From Clostridium sp. KNHs214 (GTDB taxonomy: Bacteria > Bacillota > Clostridia > Clostridiales > Clostridiaceae): a stretch of 64,000 nucleotides of DNA. Every line of letters starts with the position of its first letter. Positions within the stretch are counted from its first letter, which is position 1. Shown here in pieces: positions 8,702 through 17,539 of the stretch. Position numbers and translations under genes: made by a program. The DNA is taken from positions 124,001-188,000 of the forward strand of contig NZ_JQMW01000011.1 in assembly GCF_000744935.1 (NCBI RefSeq), written 5' to 3'. The notes below the pieces were generated by a model. The model was given only the letters and a program-made list of their open reading frames with translations. It was not told the origin of the DNA and made no database searches.

Positions 8702-8896
8702 TTATTTCTCCGTCATCTTCTCTTCTGCTTTTTTCACCATTCTCCTAACCATTTCACCACCTACATTTAAAGTTGGATCTCCAGAGTCCATATCTGGAGA
8801 ATTCTTATGAATTAATCCCAATTCCTTTGCCACTTCTATTTTAAAGCTTTCTAATTCTGCAGCAGCATTAGGAACCAAAGGTCTTTTCCTTGACAT
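8702..8896 (-). CDS. Alpha/beta-type small acid-soluble spore protein
   Basis: These proteins coat and protect DNA in the dormant spore and are degraded at germination by the GPR protease. The product is 64 residues from MSRKRPLVP. It has the family's FKIEVAKELG segment, with a GPR-type E-x-A site, and the C-terminal VGGEMVRRMVKKAEE helix. I moved the start to 8896 because GGGAGATGAG lies six bases before this ATG; an earlier in-frame ATG at 8941 adds 15 atypical residues. It is expected to be made in the forespore, but I could not define a sigma-G promoter. It lies downstream of clpB, separated from it by a terminator. Confidence 0.9.
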   Translation of the reverse strand: MSRKRPLVPNAAAELESFKIEVAKELGLIHKNSPDMDSGDPTLNVGGEMVRRMVKKAEEKMTEK

Positions 8897-8970
8897 ATAA
8901 ATCTCATCTCCCTGCAATTTTACTAATACTATTTTCTCCAAGATTAATATTTATATTCAAGGAAAAACAA

Positions 8971-9006
8971 CTGAACAATGATCAATTGTCAATGATCATT
9001 GTTCAG
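8971..9006 (-). terminator. Terminator of clpB
   Basis: CTGAACAATGATCA (8971-8984) is perfectly complementary to TGATCATTGTTCAG (8993-9006). Read leftward the stem is followed by TTGTTTTT. The 60 bp between it and clpB is a low-complexity series of ATGAACAATAAGAA-like units. Confidence 0.7.
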
Positions 9007-9065
9007 TGTTCATTTCTTATTCATCATTTCTTATTTCTCATTGGTAATTGTTCATTTCTTATTGT

Positions 9066-11663
9066 TCATTTGCCAATTCTCAACTCTCCCTCTAATTCAT
9101 CGACCCTAACATTATCACCTTCTTTAATGTCTCCCTTAATAATGCCCTTAGCTATTTCAGTTTCTAAAGTTCCTTCTATATATCTCTTTAATGGCCTTGC
9201 ACCATATACTCCATCAAAGCCTTCTTTAGCCATAAGCCTCATAGCTTCTTTGGTAACTTCCAAGTTTATATTCTTTTCTTGAAGTCTTCTTCTTATATCC
9301 CTTAAGAATATTTCCACTATGTGTTGAATTTCATCATCTGTAAGTGGCTTGAACATTATTATGTCGTCTAATCTATTTAGAAATTCTGGTTTAAATCTAT
9401 TTTTCATGGTTTCCATTACTTTTTTTCTTATGTTTTCATCTATACCATCGGTTTTATTATTTTCTAAGAGGTAGCTGCTTCCTATATTAGAAGTCATTAT
9501 TATTATAGTGTTTTTGAAGTCTACTACCTTTCCCTTATTATCTGTAAGTCTTCCGTCGTCTAATATTTGAAGGAATATATTAAATACATCATCATGAGCT
9601 TTTTCAATTTCATCAAATAAAACCACACTATATGGTTTACGCCTAACTGCTTCAGTGAGTTGACCTCCTTCTTCATAACCTACATATCCTGGAGGCGCTC
9701 CTATTAGTCTTGAAACTGAATATTTCTCCATATATTCAGACATATCAATTCTTATTATATTTTCTTCACTGTCAAATAAAGTTCTAGCTAAAGTTTTGGC
9801 TAACTCGGTTTTACCCACACCAGTAGGTCCTAAGAATATAAAAGAACCTATAGGCTTTTTTTCGTCCTTAAGTCCTGCTCTAGCCCTTATAACTGCATTT
9901 GATACAGCCTTTACTGCTTCTTTTTGTCCTATGACTCTCCTAGAAAGCTCCTCCTCTAATTTTACAAGCTTTTGCCTTTCCTCCTCTACTAATTTAGATA
10001 CTGGTATTCCTGTCCATCTAGATAGAATTTCTGAAATCTCTTCTTCTGTAACCTCTTCTTTTAAAAGAGCTGTATCTGAGTGTTCCCTTATTTCTTTTTC
10101 AAAATTCTTTATTTCATCTTCAATTTTAGGAATGGAGCCATATTTAATTTCAGCCACTTTATTAAAGTCTGCTTCTCTTTCTGCTTTCTCCATGTCTCCT
10201 CTAGCTTTATCTAAACTTTCTTTTAAATTTCTAATTTTAACTATTTGATCTTTTTCCTTTTGGTATTTAGAGGACATTTCATTGTCCTTTTCTTTCAACT
10301 CGCTTAATTCCCTTTCTAAAACTTCTAATCTCTTTTTAGAAGCCTCATCCTTTTCTCTCAAAAGAGCTTCCTTCTCAGTTTGAAGTTGAAATAATTTTCT
10401 CTTAACTTGATCCAGCTCAGTAGGCAAACTATCAATCTCTGTCCTTATCATAGCTCCTGCCTCATCTATAAGGTCTATTGCTTTATCTGGAAGATATCTA
10501 TCACTTATATATCTATGAGAAAGCTTAACTGCACTTACAATGGCAGAATCATGAATTCTAACTCCATGGTGTATTTCAAATCTTTCCCTTAATCCTCTCA
10601 ATATAGATATGGCATCCTCTACAGTAGGCTCATCCACAACCACCGGCTGAAATCTTCTCTCCAAGGCCTTATCCTTTTCTATATACTTTCTATATTCATC
10701 AAAGGTAGTAGCTCCTATGCAGTGAAGTTCTCCCCTAGCAAGCATTGGCTTTATAATATTTCCCGCATCCATAGAGCCTTCAGTTTTTCCTGCTCCTACT
10801 ATGGTGTGTATCTCATCTATGAAAAGAATTATCCTTCCATCGCTGTTCTCTACTTCTTTTAATACAGCCTTTAATCTTTCCTCAAATTCTCCTCTAAACT
10901 TAGCTCCTGCAATTAAAGCTCCCATATCTAAAGAAAATATAGTCTTATCTTTTAATCCGTCGGGTACGTCTCCTCTTACAATTCTCTCAGCTAACCCTTC
11001 TACTATAGCTGTTTTACCTACACCAGGTTCGCCTATTAAAACTGGATTATTCTTAGTTCTCCTTGAAAGTATCCTAACAACTCTTCTTATTTCTTCATCT
11101 CTTCCTATAACTGGATCTAACTTATGCTTTTTAGCATCTTCCACTAGATTTCTTCCATACTTAACCAAAGCTTCATAAGTACCTTCTGGATCTTGTGTAT
11201 CAACTCTTTGACTTCCCCTCACCTGAGCTAAAACCTCCATAAAGTTCTTTTTATTTATATGATATTTAGAAAATATTTTTCCTAAATCTCCTCCACTGCA
11301 AACCTCCATCATAGAAAGCATTACGTGTTCCACACTAACATAAGAATCCTTAAAATCCTTAGCTATATCTTCCGCCTTTAAAAATATTTGCTCAAATCTT
11401 CTAGAAGCATATACCCCCGCTGACTCTGCTCCTTCACCAGTTATTTTAGGCATATTATCTAAAGTTCTATGAGTGTCCTCTCTTAAACTTCTAATGTCTA
11501 TTCCCATCTTTGAAAATATATTAGGTATAAGCCCATCATCCTGTGACAAAAGCGCCATAAAAAGATGAATGCCATCTAATTGTTGATGATTATATTTCAC
11601 GGCTACTAGTTGTGCCTCATTTATACTTTGTTGAACTTTTAATGTCAATTTATCTATATCCAT
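9066..11663 (-). CDS. clpB: ATP-dependent disaggregase ClpB
   Basis: ClpB is a hexameric AAA+ chaperone that pulls proteins out of aggregates together with DnaK. The product has about 865 residues. It shows an N-domain of two Clp repeats, the first ATPase with Walker A GEPGVGKT and [12 protein letters not shown], the long coiled-coil M-domain (roughly 400-520) that separates ClpB from ClpC and ClpA, and the second ATPase with GPTGVGKT and [10 protein letters not shown]-type Walker B ([11 protein letters not shown]). The start at 11663 is preceded by AGAGAGGTG; the 20 upstream in-frame codons lack a site. A perfect CtsR operator lies just upstream. Confidence 0.96.
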   Translation of the reverse strand: MDIDKLTLKVQQSINEAQLVAVKYNHQQLDGIHLFMALLSQDDGLIPNIFSKMGIDIRSLREDTHRTLDNMPKITGEGAESAGVYASRRFEQIFLKAEDIAKDFKDSYVSVEHVMLSMMEVCSGGDLGKIFSKYHINKKNFMEVLAQVRGSQRVDTQDPEGTYEALVKYGRNLVEDAKKHKLDPVIGRDEEIRRVVRILSRRTKNNPVLIGEPGVGKTAIVEGLAERIVRGDVPDGLKDKTIFSLDMGALIAGAKFRGEFEERLKAVLKEVENSDGRIILFIDEIHTIVGAGKTEGSMDAGNIIKPMLARGELHCIGATTFDEYRKYIEKDKALERRFQPVVVDEPTVEDAISILRGLRERFEIHHGVRIHDSAIVSAVKLSHRYISDRYLPDKAIDLIDEAGAMIRTEIDSLPTELDQVKRKLFQLQTEKEALLREKDEASKKRLEVLERELSELKEKDNEMSSKYQKEKDQIVKIRNLKESLDKARGDMEKAEREADFNKVAEIKYGSIPKIEDEIKNFEKEIREHSDTALLKEEVTEEEISEILSRWTGIPVSKLVEEERQKLVKLEEELSRRVIGQKEAVKAVSNAVIRARAGLKDEKKPIGSFIFLGPTGVGKTELAKTLARTLFDSEENIIRIDMSEYMEKYSVSRLIGAPPGYVGYEEGGQLTEAVRRKPYSVVLFDEIEKAHDDVFNIFLQILDDGRLTDNKGKVVDFKNTIIIMTSNIGSSYLLENNKTDGIDENIRKKVMETMKNRFKPEFLNRLDDIIMFKPLTDDEIQHIVEIFLRDIRRRLQEKNINLEVTKEAMRLMAKEGFDGVYGARPLKRYIEGTLETEIAKGIIKGDIKEGDNVRVDELEGELRIGK

Positions 11664-11717
11664 ATTATTCACCTCTCTTATATTATTACCAATTTTATAT
11701 TTAAATAATATTATAAA

Positions 11718-11734
11718 AGTCAAAGAAAGTCAAA
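11718..11734 (+). promoter_or_regulatory. CtsR operator of clpB
   Basis: AGTCAAAGAAAGTCAAA fits the CtsR heptad direct repeat (RGTCAAA-NAN-RGTCAAA) at every fixed base. On the minus strand the TTGACT inside it could serve as the -35 box, with TATAAA (11694-11699) as the -10 box 18 bp away. CtsR bound here would block the promoter until heat stress. Confidence 0.85.
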
Positions 11735-11803
11735 GTATATTTCACCCAACAGATACTTAAAAATCACCAAAAAAATAAATAAAGATGCTAAATGCACCTT
11801 TAC

Positions 11804-13063
11804 CTATATTTTTTTCTCCATTTTAAGCGCTAAATCAAAATATTTCAACGCATCTCCTATACTTCCTAAATTATAATACATATGTCCCATTTCTAAATAT
11901 CTCTCATATAATTCTTTATTACTCCCAAACTTAACCAAAGCATCTAAACATAAATTCATACAAATTTCAGCTTGATCTTCTTCCTTTAACTTGCTTAAAA
12001 TTTTTGCCTTATAGTAATATGCCTTTTCTATAAACTCTAATTTGTCTACTTCTATAGCATAGTCTAAAACCTCATTACATACTTCTTTACCAAAATCCAA
12101 CACATCATTGTTACAAAGTTCCTCTACTACCCCAAGCATAAAATACACCAAATTGAACTTATCGTGCTTTGGAAAATACTTTATAGATTTTTTTACATAT
12201 TCAACTGCTTTTTCTTTTTCTTTCAAACGAAACAAAGTAACTGCATAATTGTACATAGCAATAGCCTTTTTCTCATTATTATCGCCATATAGCTCATTTG
12301 CTTTCTGCTTATATTTTTTAAAGCACTCCTTATTTTCTCTTAAGCACATCATTGCTAACAAATGATAAATTTCAGCCTTTTTATTTTCGTCTTTCTCTAA
12401 TTCAACTATTTCAGCAAGTTCATTGGAAACTTCATAAGCTTTTTCATATTCCTTAAGCATAATATTACAAACTATTTCATTATATGTTGTTATTACTAGG
12501 TATTCTTGCTTTAAATTTTCATCTAAAACTAAAAACTTTCTTACATCTTCATAGAAATTTATGGCTTGTCTATATTCCTTATTTGCAAAGCAATATCTAG
12601 ACATATCCAAATAATATATTATTCTATTTCTGTCATTATAAACCTTTTGATATAAATCATAAAATTCACTAGTAATAAGCTGTATGTTTTCCAAAGTATT
12701 CTTATCTATATAATAATTAAATAGTGTATGCATAAAACTAAAAGCGTTATCATAAAACTTGTGATTTATAGCTACTTTTAAATTATATCTAAGCTTTTCT
12801 TCATACTCATTTAAATTAGTATTACCTTTTAACATCTGAAAATTTTCTTCTAATTGCTCTTTCACACCTTGCTTTAAATATTCCAAATCTAATTCTAACT
12901 TTTTCGCTATATATTTTAATATATCTTCCTCAGCATCTACCTTATCATTTTCCACACAACTTAATTTAGAAACAGAAATTTTATCCCCACATACATCCTT
13001 CAAAGTCAAACCCTTGTATATTCTTGCTCTCTTTATTTTTTCTCCCCTGCTCAATATTTCCAT
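11804..13063 (-). CDS. HTH (Xre-type) regulator with TPR repeats
   Basis: The 419-residue product has an N-terminal helix-turn-helix (about 1-65, GEKIKRARIYKGLTLKDVCG) followed by TPR-like helical repeats to the C-terminus, ending DALKYFDLALKMEKK. This layout resembles the RRNPP group of regulators, whose TPR domain often binds a signal peptide, but that is inference. It is a paralogue of the gene 19 bp upstream (13083-14405) with an almost identical first ten residues. The HTH is more divergent here (VSKLSCVENDKVDAEED against TPGQISLVESGKSNPSMD in the neighbour), which hints at altered DNA binding. No small peptide gene is recognisable beside it. ATAGGTGATT precedes the ATG. Confidence 0.75.
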   Translation of the reverse strand: MEILSRGEKIKRARIYKGLTLKDVCGDKISVSKLSCVENDKVDAEEDILKYIAKKLELDLEYLKQGVKEQLEENFQMLKGNTNLNEYEEKLRYNLKVAINHKFYDNAFSFMHTLFNYYIDKNTLENIQLITSEFYDLYQKVYNDRNRIIYYLDMSRYCFANKEYRQAINFYEDVRKFLVLDENLKQEYLVITTYNEIVCNIMLKEYEKAYEVSNELAEIVELEKDENKKAEIYHLLAMMCLRENKECFKKYKQKANELYGDNNEKKAIAMYNYAVTLFRLKEKEKAVEYVKKSIKYFPKHDKFNLVYFMLGVVEELCNNDVLDFGKEVCNEVLDYAIEVDKLEFIEKAYYYKAKILSKLKEEDQAEICMNLCLDALVKFGSNKELYERYLEMGHMYYNLGSIGDALKYFDLALKMEKKI

Positions 13064-13082
13064 ATAATCACCTATCCGTAAT

Positions 13083-14405
13083 TTAAAAATCTTTTATTAT
13101 TCCTAGCTCCTTGAATAATTCAACCCCCTCACTTAAATATACAGAAGCTTTATTTTCGTTACCTGTTTCTACATAAAACTTACCTAACACTATGTTTATT
13201 TCCCCAACTTTCTTCTTAAGACCATTTTCTTTAGCTATATTAAGTGCTTGAAAAAGTGATCTCTCTGCCTCTATTAAATCATCTTCCATCCTATCTATCT
13301 TATGTTTTAACATATAGTAATTCATTAAATCAATATTATTTTCTAATTGCTCTCCTTCATCTTTTTCAATATACGAATAAATATCTTTTAAAACTTCTTT
13401 TCCACTAGAAACATCCTTTAATTTTATGTAATTTTCACATATATTTATTAATGTTTCTATTAAACTTCTATCCCCATTTAATTTTCTTATTTCCTTTGCT
13501 TTATTTAAGTGAATAAACGACTCTTCTATGTTTTGAAAATCAGCAAAGAGTATACCCATGTCATTTTCAATCTTTCCTAAATAGTTCACATTATTTATTT
13601 CCTTAAATAATTCCAAGCTCTTTTTAGAATATTTTATAGCTTCTTCTAACTCCCCTTGTTTACTGTATTCTTCAGCTAAAAGCATCATGGATTTAGCATA
13701 TCTTTCTTTGTCGTTTATTTGAACAAATTTTTCCTTTGCAAGATAAGTATAATTTATAGACTTACTTATATTTTCCAGTTTTAAAAAAGTCAATGCGGTA
13801 TAATAATATATTTCCCCGATAAGAAAATCATTTCCAATTCTATTATCCATAAAAACCTTTTCAGCTTGTTGGAAATAGCTTCCCGCAGAGTGATATGCCT
13901 TTAAATCCAAGGTTATCTTTCCCAATTTTATAAATGTTCTTATTACTTCTTCATAACAATTATTTTTAATAAAAATTACATTAGCAGATAAAAAAAGTTG
14001 TTGTGCTAAAACTTCTTCCCCTTTTAACATATGTATAGTTGCTCTCAAAAATAAAATATTTGCTTTTCTGTATTCCAGCCTATACTTTTCAGCATAATAA
14101 AGAGCACTTTCTATATTACGTTCTGCTTGTACTAAATCATTGCTTATGATATAAGTCTCAGCAATATTTTCGTAAAATAAGCATATTTTTTCTGCTTGTG
14201 TTTCTTCACTTTCCATTATATACTCCACAGAAATATTAAGCCTATTTGCTAAGTATCCAAGTAAATCCATGCTTGGATTAGATTTACCTGACTCTACCAA
14301 ACTTATTTGTCCTGGGGTAATTCTTTCCCCTGCCAAATCCTTAAGGGTCATACCCAATTCTTTACGTCTTCTTTTAATTTTTTCTCCCAAAGATAATATC
14401 TCCAT
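13083..14405 (-). CDS. HTH (Xre-type) regulator with TPR repeats
   Basis: The 440-residue product has a canonical Xre-type HTH (about 1-65), with GMTLKDLAGERITPGQISLV and ESGKSNPSMDLLGYLANRL as recognition and support helices. About nine TPR-like units follow (for example YYAEKYRLEYRKANILFLRA). The architecture is that of peptide-responsive regulators, but the ligand and targets are unknown. It is the first gene of a leftward pair with its paralogue, which probably arose by tandem duplication. AAGGAAGATAAGGT precedes the ATG at 14405. Confidence 0.78.
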   Translation of the reverse strand: MEILSLGEKIKRRRKELGMTLKDLAGERITPGQISLVESGKSNPSMDLLGYLANRLNISVEYIMESEETQAEKICLFYENIAETYIISNDLVQAERNIESALYYAEKYRLEYRKANILFLRATIHMLKGEEVLAQQLFLSANVIFIKNNCYEEVIRTFIKLGKITLDLKAYHSAGSYFQQAEKVFMDNRIGNDFLIGEIYYYTALTFLKLENISKSINYTYLAKEKFVQINDKERYAKSMMLLAEEYSKQGELEEAIKYSKKSLELFKEINNVNYLGKIENDMGILFADFQNIEESFIHLNKAKEIRKLNGDRSLIETLINICENYIKLKDVSSGKEVLKDIYSYIEKDEGEQLENNIDLMNYYMLKHKIDRMEDDLIEAERSLFQALNIAKENGLKKKVGEINIVLGKFYVETGNENKASVYLSEGVELFKELGIIKDF

Positions 14406-14547
14406 ACCTTATCTTCCTTCACTTATGTAGAATATTTTATTTATTTGCAAAAGTTCCTTAAATTATCTTTTATTATACCATATTTTTTATCTTTTCTGCA
14501 AAATATGTTTTAATAATTTTAATGTTTATTTAAATATAAAAAAAATT

Positions 14548-14600
14548 AAGGTACGCGAAAAGAAATAACAAGTCAAAGCTGCTAGTAAATAATTATGTAG
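14548..14600 (-). repeat. Partial end of MITE-like family 1
   Basis: AAGGTACGCGAAAAGAAATAACAAG-type sequence followed by TCAAAGCTGCTAGTAAATAATT matches one end of the family 1 repeat. The other arm is missing, so this is a solo or deleted copy. Confidence 0.55.
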
Positions 14601-14664
14601 ATACATTCTAAATACAAATAAAGACCACTATCAAAAATAAATTGATAGTAGCCTTCCACTTCAA

Positions 14665-14826
14665 TTAATGCATACGTCCATTTATATTGTAATACAAGTC
14701 TTCTGCAGTATTTCTCATTCTTTTACCAGCTTTTCTAATTCTTTTTCTGGTGCTCCTATCCATGTTTGAAGCCACAATAAGTCCTGTTGCAATACCGATC
14801 ATAGCTCCAACGGTCATTTTATTCAT
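14665..14826 (-). CDS. Small membrane protein, YtxH-like
   Basis: The product is about 53 residues, with one glycine-rich hydrophobic helix (MTVGAMIGIATGLIVASNM) followed by a strongly basic tail (STRKRIRKAGKRMRNTAEDL). Small YtxH-like proteins with this layout are common in Firmicutes and have no settled function. AAGGGAAG lies about seven bases before the ATG at 14826. The ATG at 14829 and a GTG at 14853 with GAAAGGTGG upstream are other possible starts. It lies leftward after repeat family A copy 3. Confidence 0.55.
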   Translation of the reverse strand: MNKMTVGAMIGIATGLIVASNMDRSTRKRIRKAGKRMRNTAEDLYYNINGRMH

Positions 14827-14875
14827 CATTCTTCCCTTCAAATTACACACCACCTTTCATTCCTCATTCATAGCA

Positions 14876-15004
14876 TGAATAAAGTTCTTCGCTCAAAGAG
14901 TTTTACTCCCTCAAAACTTAGAACTTATTATCCAGGGCATAACTACTGTTAATTACCACATCTATAGAAGATGAGAGTGTTGCAGTTTGCAGCCATCGGA
15001 TAAA
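14876..15004 (-). repeat. Structured dispersed repeat, family A, copy 3 (inverted, diverged)
   Basis: Read on the minus strand it begins TTATCCGATGGC and keeps the AACACTC element and the GGATAA-type closing motif. The inner stem is now built from CATCT/AGATG instead of the CCCACTT/AAGTGGG of copies 1 and 2. The primary sequence has drifted while pairing is kept. Confidence 0.6.
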
Positions 15005-15051
15005 AATAATTATTACTATTATGATGTGCAATTTATAAAAAATAATCCATG

Positions 15052-16038
15052 TTAAATTTTTTTAAATGTAGAAAAATGAATTTTTGCTACTTCATTAAGC
15101 CTACCTTTACCAAACTTATGAGCAAAATCCTTGCCCACTTCTATGGTCATATTTGAAGCTCCTTTTATAAATTCTATTCCATATTCCTTACTCATTTGCT
15201 TCATATTTTTCACAAAGGCATCCCTTGCTAATATACTTGCTGCTGCCACCACAACATTTTCTTCTGCCCTAGGTCTCTGCTGTAAATTCACATTTCTTCC
15301 CTTTTCCATTAGAGCATTTTTTATAAGATTTGGATTTCCAAATTGATCTGATAAAACATTTTCACATTCTACCTTTTCAAGAACATTCTCAATCACTCTA
15401 GCATGCCCCCAGGCCAAAAGTTTATTTAAATTTCCTATTTTTTCGTAAATGATATTATACTTCTTATTACCTACCACCACAATAGAATAGGTGCATAATT
15501 TTTTTATATCTTCTGCTATAGAAGATATCTTTTTATCTGTAAGTTTTTTGCTATCATCTACTCCCAAAGTTCTAAGTATTCTTTGGGTATTTTCATCTGC
15601 ATATACCCCTGCTATTACTAAAGGGCCAAAGAAATCTCCTTTTCCTGACTCATCAGTACCTATAAGAGGCTTTAATCCTTCTGTAGTTTCATTAGTTAAC
15701 ATTCCTTCATTTTTCTTTATACATTCATTTTTCTCTATTCCTTTATTGTTTATTACATATTCACTATTATTTATACTTTCCCCGTCATATCCCATTAAAG
15801 TTTCTCTTATAAGTTGTTCATTTTCCTGAGACTTTACTCCTGAAAAATCACAAGTTATGCCCTTTTTTTTACTATGATAAACTCTTATATTTTCTCTCAT
15901 TCCATTAATATTAACTCCAAATTGAAGACCGTAATTTATCTCTTTATACTGTTCCACTGGCCATCTCCTAGAAGTGAACTTGTCCTTCATATATTCATAG
16001 CACTGGAACTTGTCCCTTATACTACTTAACCATTCCAT
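15052..16038 (-). CDS. rnhC: Ribonuclease HIII
   Basis: RNase HIII cuts RNA in RNA-DNA hybrids during replication and repair in the cytoplasm. The 328-residue protein has the N-terminal TBP-like substrate-binding region (to about 95), a low-complexity insert rich in Asn and Glu (about 100-125), and the RNase H domain beginning LIGTDESGKGDFFGP, with D and E of the DESGKGD metal site. DDSKKLTD, LSDQF, AAASILARD and the C-terminal HFSTFKK follow. GGATAGGTG precedes the ATG. The start overlaps the end of the upstream YkvA-domain gene by 17 bp, so the two are probably translationally coupled. Confidence 0.93.
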   Translation of the reverse strand: MEWLSSIRDKFQCYEYMKDKFTSRRWPVEQYKEINYGLQFGVNINGMRENIRVYHSKKKGITCDFSGVKSQENEQLIRETLMGYDGESINNSEYVINNKGIEKNECIKKNEGMLTNETTEGLKPLIGTDESGKGDFFGPLVIAGVYADENTQRILRTLGVDDSKKLTDKKISSIAEDIKKLCTYSIVVVGNKKYNIIYEKIGNLNKLLAWGHARVIENVLEKVECENVLSDQFGNPNLIKNALMEKGRNVNLQQRPRAEENVVVAAASILARDAFVKNMKQMSKEYGIEFIKGASNMTIEVGKDFAHKFGKGRLNEVAKIHFSTFKKI

Positions 16039-17056
16039 CTTTACACCTATCCTTTTTATTCACCTTTATATCTTTATTATATTCATCCTGATTTTTTTCT
16101 TTCTGAGAGGCTTTTAAAGCAAATAAAAGTTTTGATACTCTTTCTGCTCCCATTATATTTGACATATAGTATACTCCATCTTTTACTATAGCTATAATAT
16201 CATCTTCTCCTTGCCAATTCTCAAGTATTATTTCCTGAGGAATGTCATTGAAAATCTTATTAAGCCCAAAGAAAGCCACTGCTACATCATCTATTTTACC
16301 TATAAAAGGAATAAAATCCGGAAATATATCTATTGGGAAACCTAAATAGGTTATTATAAGTCCTAATTGTACTTTTACCTTTTTACTAACTCTCTCATCT
16401 TTAAATAATCTTACAAAAAGAGCCGCTATATCTGGCAAAAGCATAGCATATTTAGCTATATTTTTATACTTATCTGGCACCTTTTTTATAACATTACTTC
16501 TAAATTCAGTATATCCATCTTCCTTTTTTTCTATAACTATTAACTCATCATCATCCTGTGTTTCCTTAGAATCTAAATCCTTATCCTCTTTTAATAATTC
16601 TTTTAAATTAATATTTAAACTTTCTAATTCTACTTTAATATTTTTTTCTACACTTATGGATAAAATATTAAAATTAGCACCTGGTATGTGTTCCTCTAAT
16701 TTATCCATTGCCACCACCACAAAATCCTTGTCCACAAAAATTCCATACTCTTTTAAAGAGGACATAGCTTTTTTTATGCCAAAATTTTTAAGAAAATTAA
16801 ATACCTTAAATTTACCTAGTCTAACCTCTTTTATTTGAAGTTTAATCATATTATTTACAACAGAGCATACCTGTAAAACTACCACAAAAGACATCTTAAT
16901 TTTTCCATTGTAACTTGCCTTTATGATAATATCCTCATTAAGCAACACTGCATCTATATTTAAACCCTTATTAGGCAAAAATTCTCCCACCAAATCCTTT
17001 AATATACTCAACAAATCCTCACTGCTTAATACAATATTTACTGAAGAAATTCTCAT
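16022..17056 (-). CDS. YkvA (DUF1232) domain protein
   Basis: The product has 344 residues. The first ~150 residues resemble no family I can name. The DUF1232/YkvA segment lies at about 235-285 and contains KVQLGLIITYLGFPIDIFPD, with the hallmark P-x-D-x-x-P-D-x-x-P-x-x-G-x-x-D-D spread (PIDIFPDFIPFIGKIDDVAV), which probably forms a short membrane hairpin. Its function is unknown. It is the upstream partner of rnhC (overlap 17 bp). AGGGGGAAG precedes the ATG. Confidence 0.72.
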   Translation of the reverse strand: MRISSVNIVLSSEDLLSILKDLVGEFLPNKGLNIDAVLLNEDIIIKASYNGKIKMSFVVVLQVCSVVNNMIKLQIKEVRLGKFKVFNFLKNFGIKKAMSSLKEYGIFVDKDFVVVAMDKLEEHIPGANFNILSISVEKNIKVELESLNINLKELLKEDKDLDSKETQDDDELIVIEKKEDGYTEFRSNVIKKVPDKYKNIAKYAMLLPDIAALFVRLFKDERVSKKVKVQLGLIITYLGFPIDIFPDFIPFIGKIDDVAVAFFGLNKIFNDIPQEIILENWQGEDDIIAIVKDGVYYMSNIMGAERVSKLLFALKASQKEKNQDEYNKDIKVNKKDRCKDGMVK

Positions 17057-17539
17057 ATCTACTTCCCCCTAATCTCTTAATTATAATACCTGGCGTCCAG
17101 TACCTAATCCCTAAAATAACTAATACTTAGAGATTATTACTTGCCACTTATAAGTATGTTTATTATACAAATATCAAAATTTAAATATTGTTCATTTTCA
17201 GCAGAAACTGAAAATACTCCTTCTTTGTTATTTGTTATTCATACTTTATTATTTGGTTTTCATACTTTGTTATTTGGTTTTTAAACTTCCTACATTAATA
17301 ATACTACACTTATCTTCTCAATTCCACGAATTTTTCATATTTTACCTTCTCAACAGTAGGTAATCACGGCATAAACAAAGTTATTGATGCTATGATTATA
17401 CTTATGCGTTAATTGCAAACTCTTTTCCATCATTTACTTTATAAAATTTTATCTATAATATTGGACTTTAGCTTATTAATTTTGTATAATAATGTTGTTC
17501 GACATATTTCGACATTGTGAAATTAGAAAGGATGAGTTT
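17057..17539. other. Gap before ftsH with a short tandem repeat
   Basis: It holds two exact-period units of 21 bp, CATACTTTATTATTTGGTTTT (17240-17260, one base changed in 17261-17281), with a weaker unit just upstream. The rest is AT-rich without a coding frame. Divergent promoters for the YkvA gene and ftsH must lie here. Confidence 0.45.
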
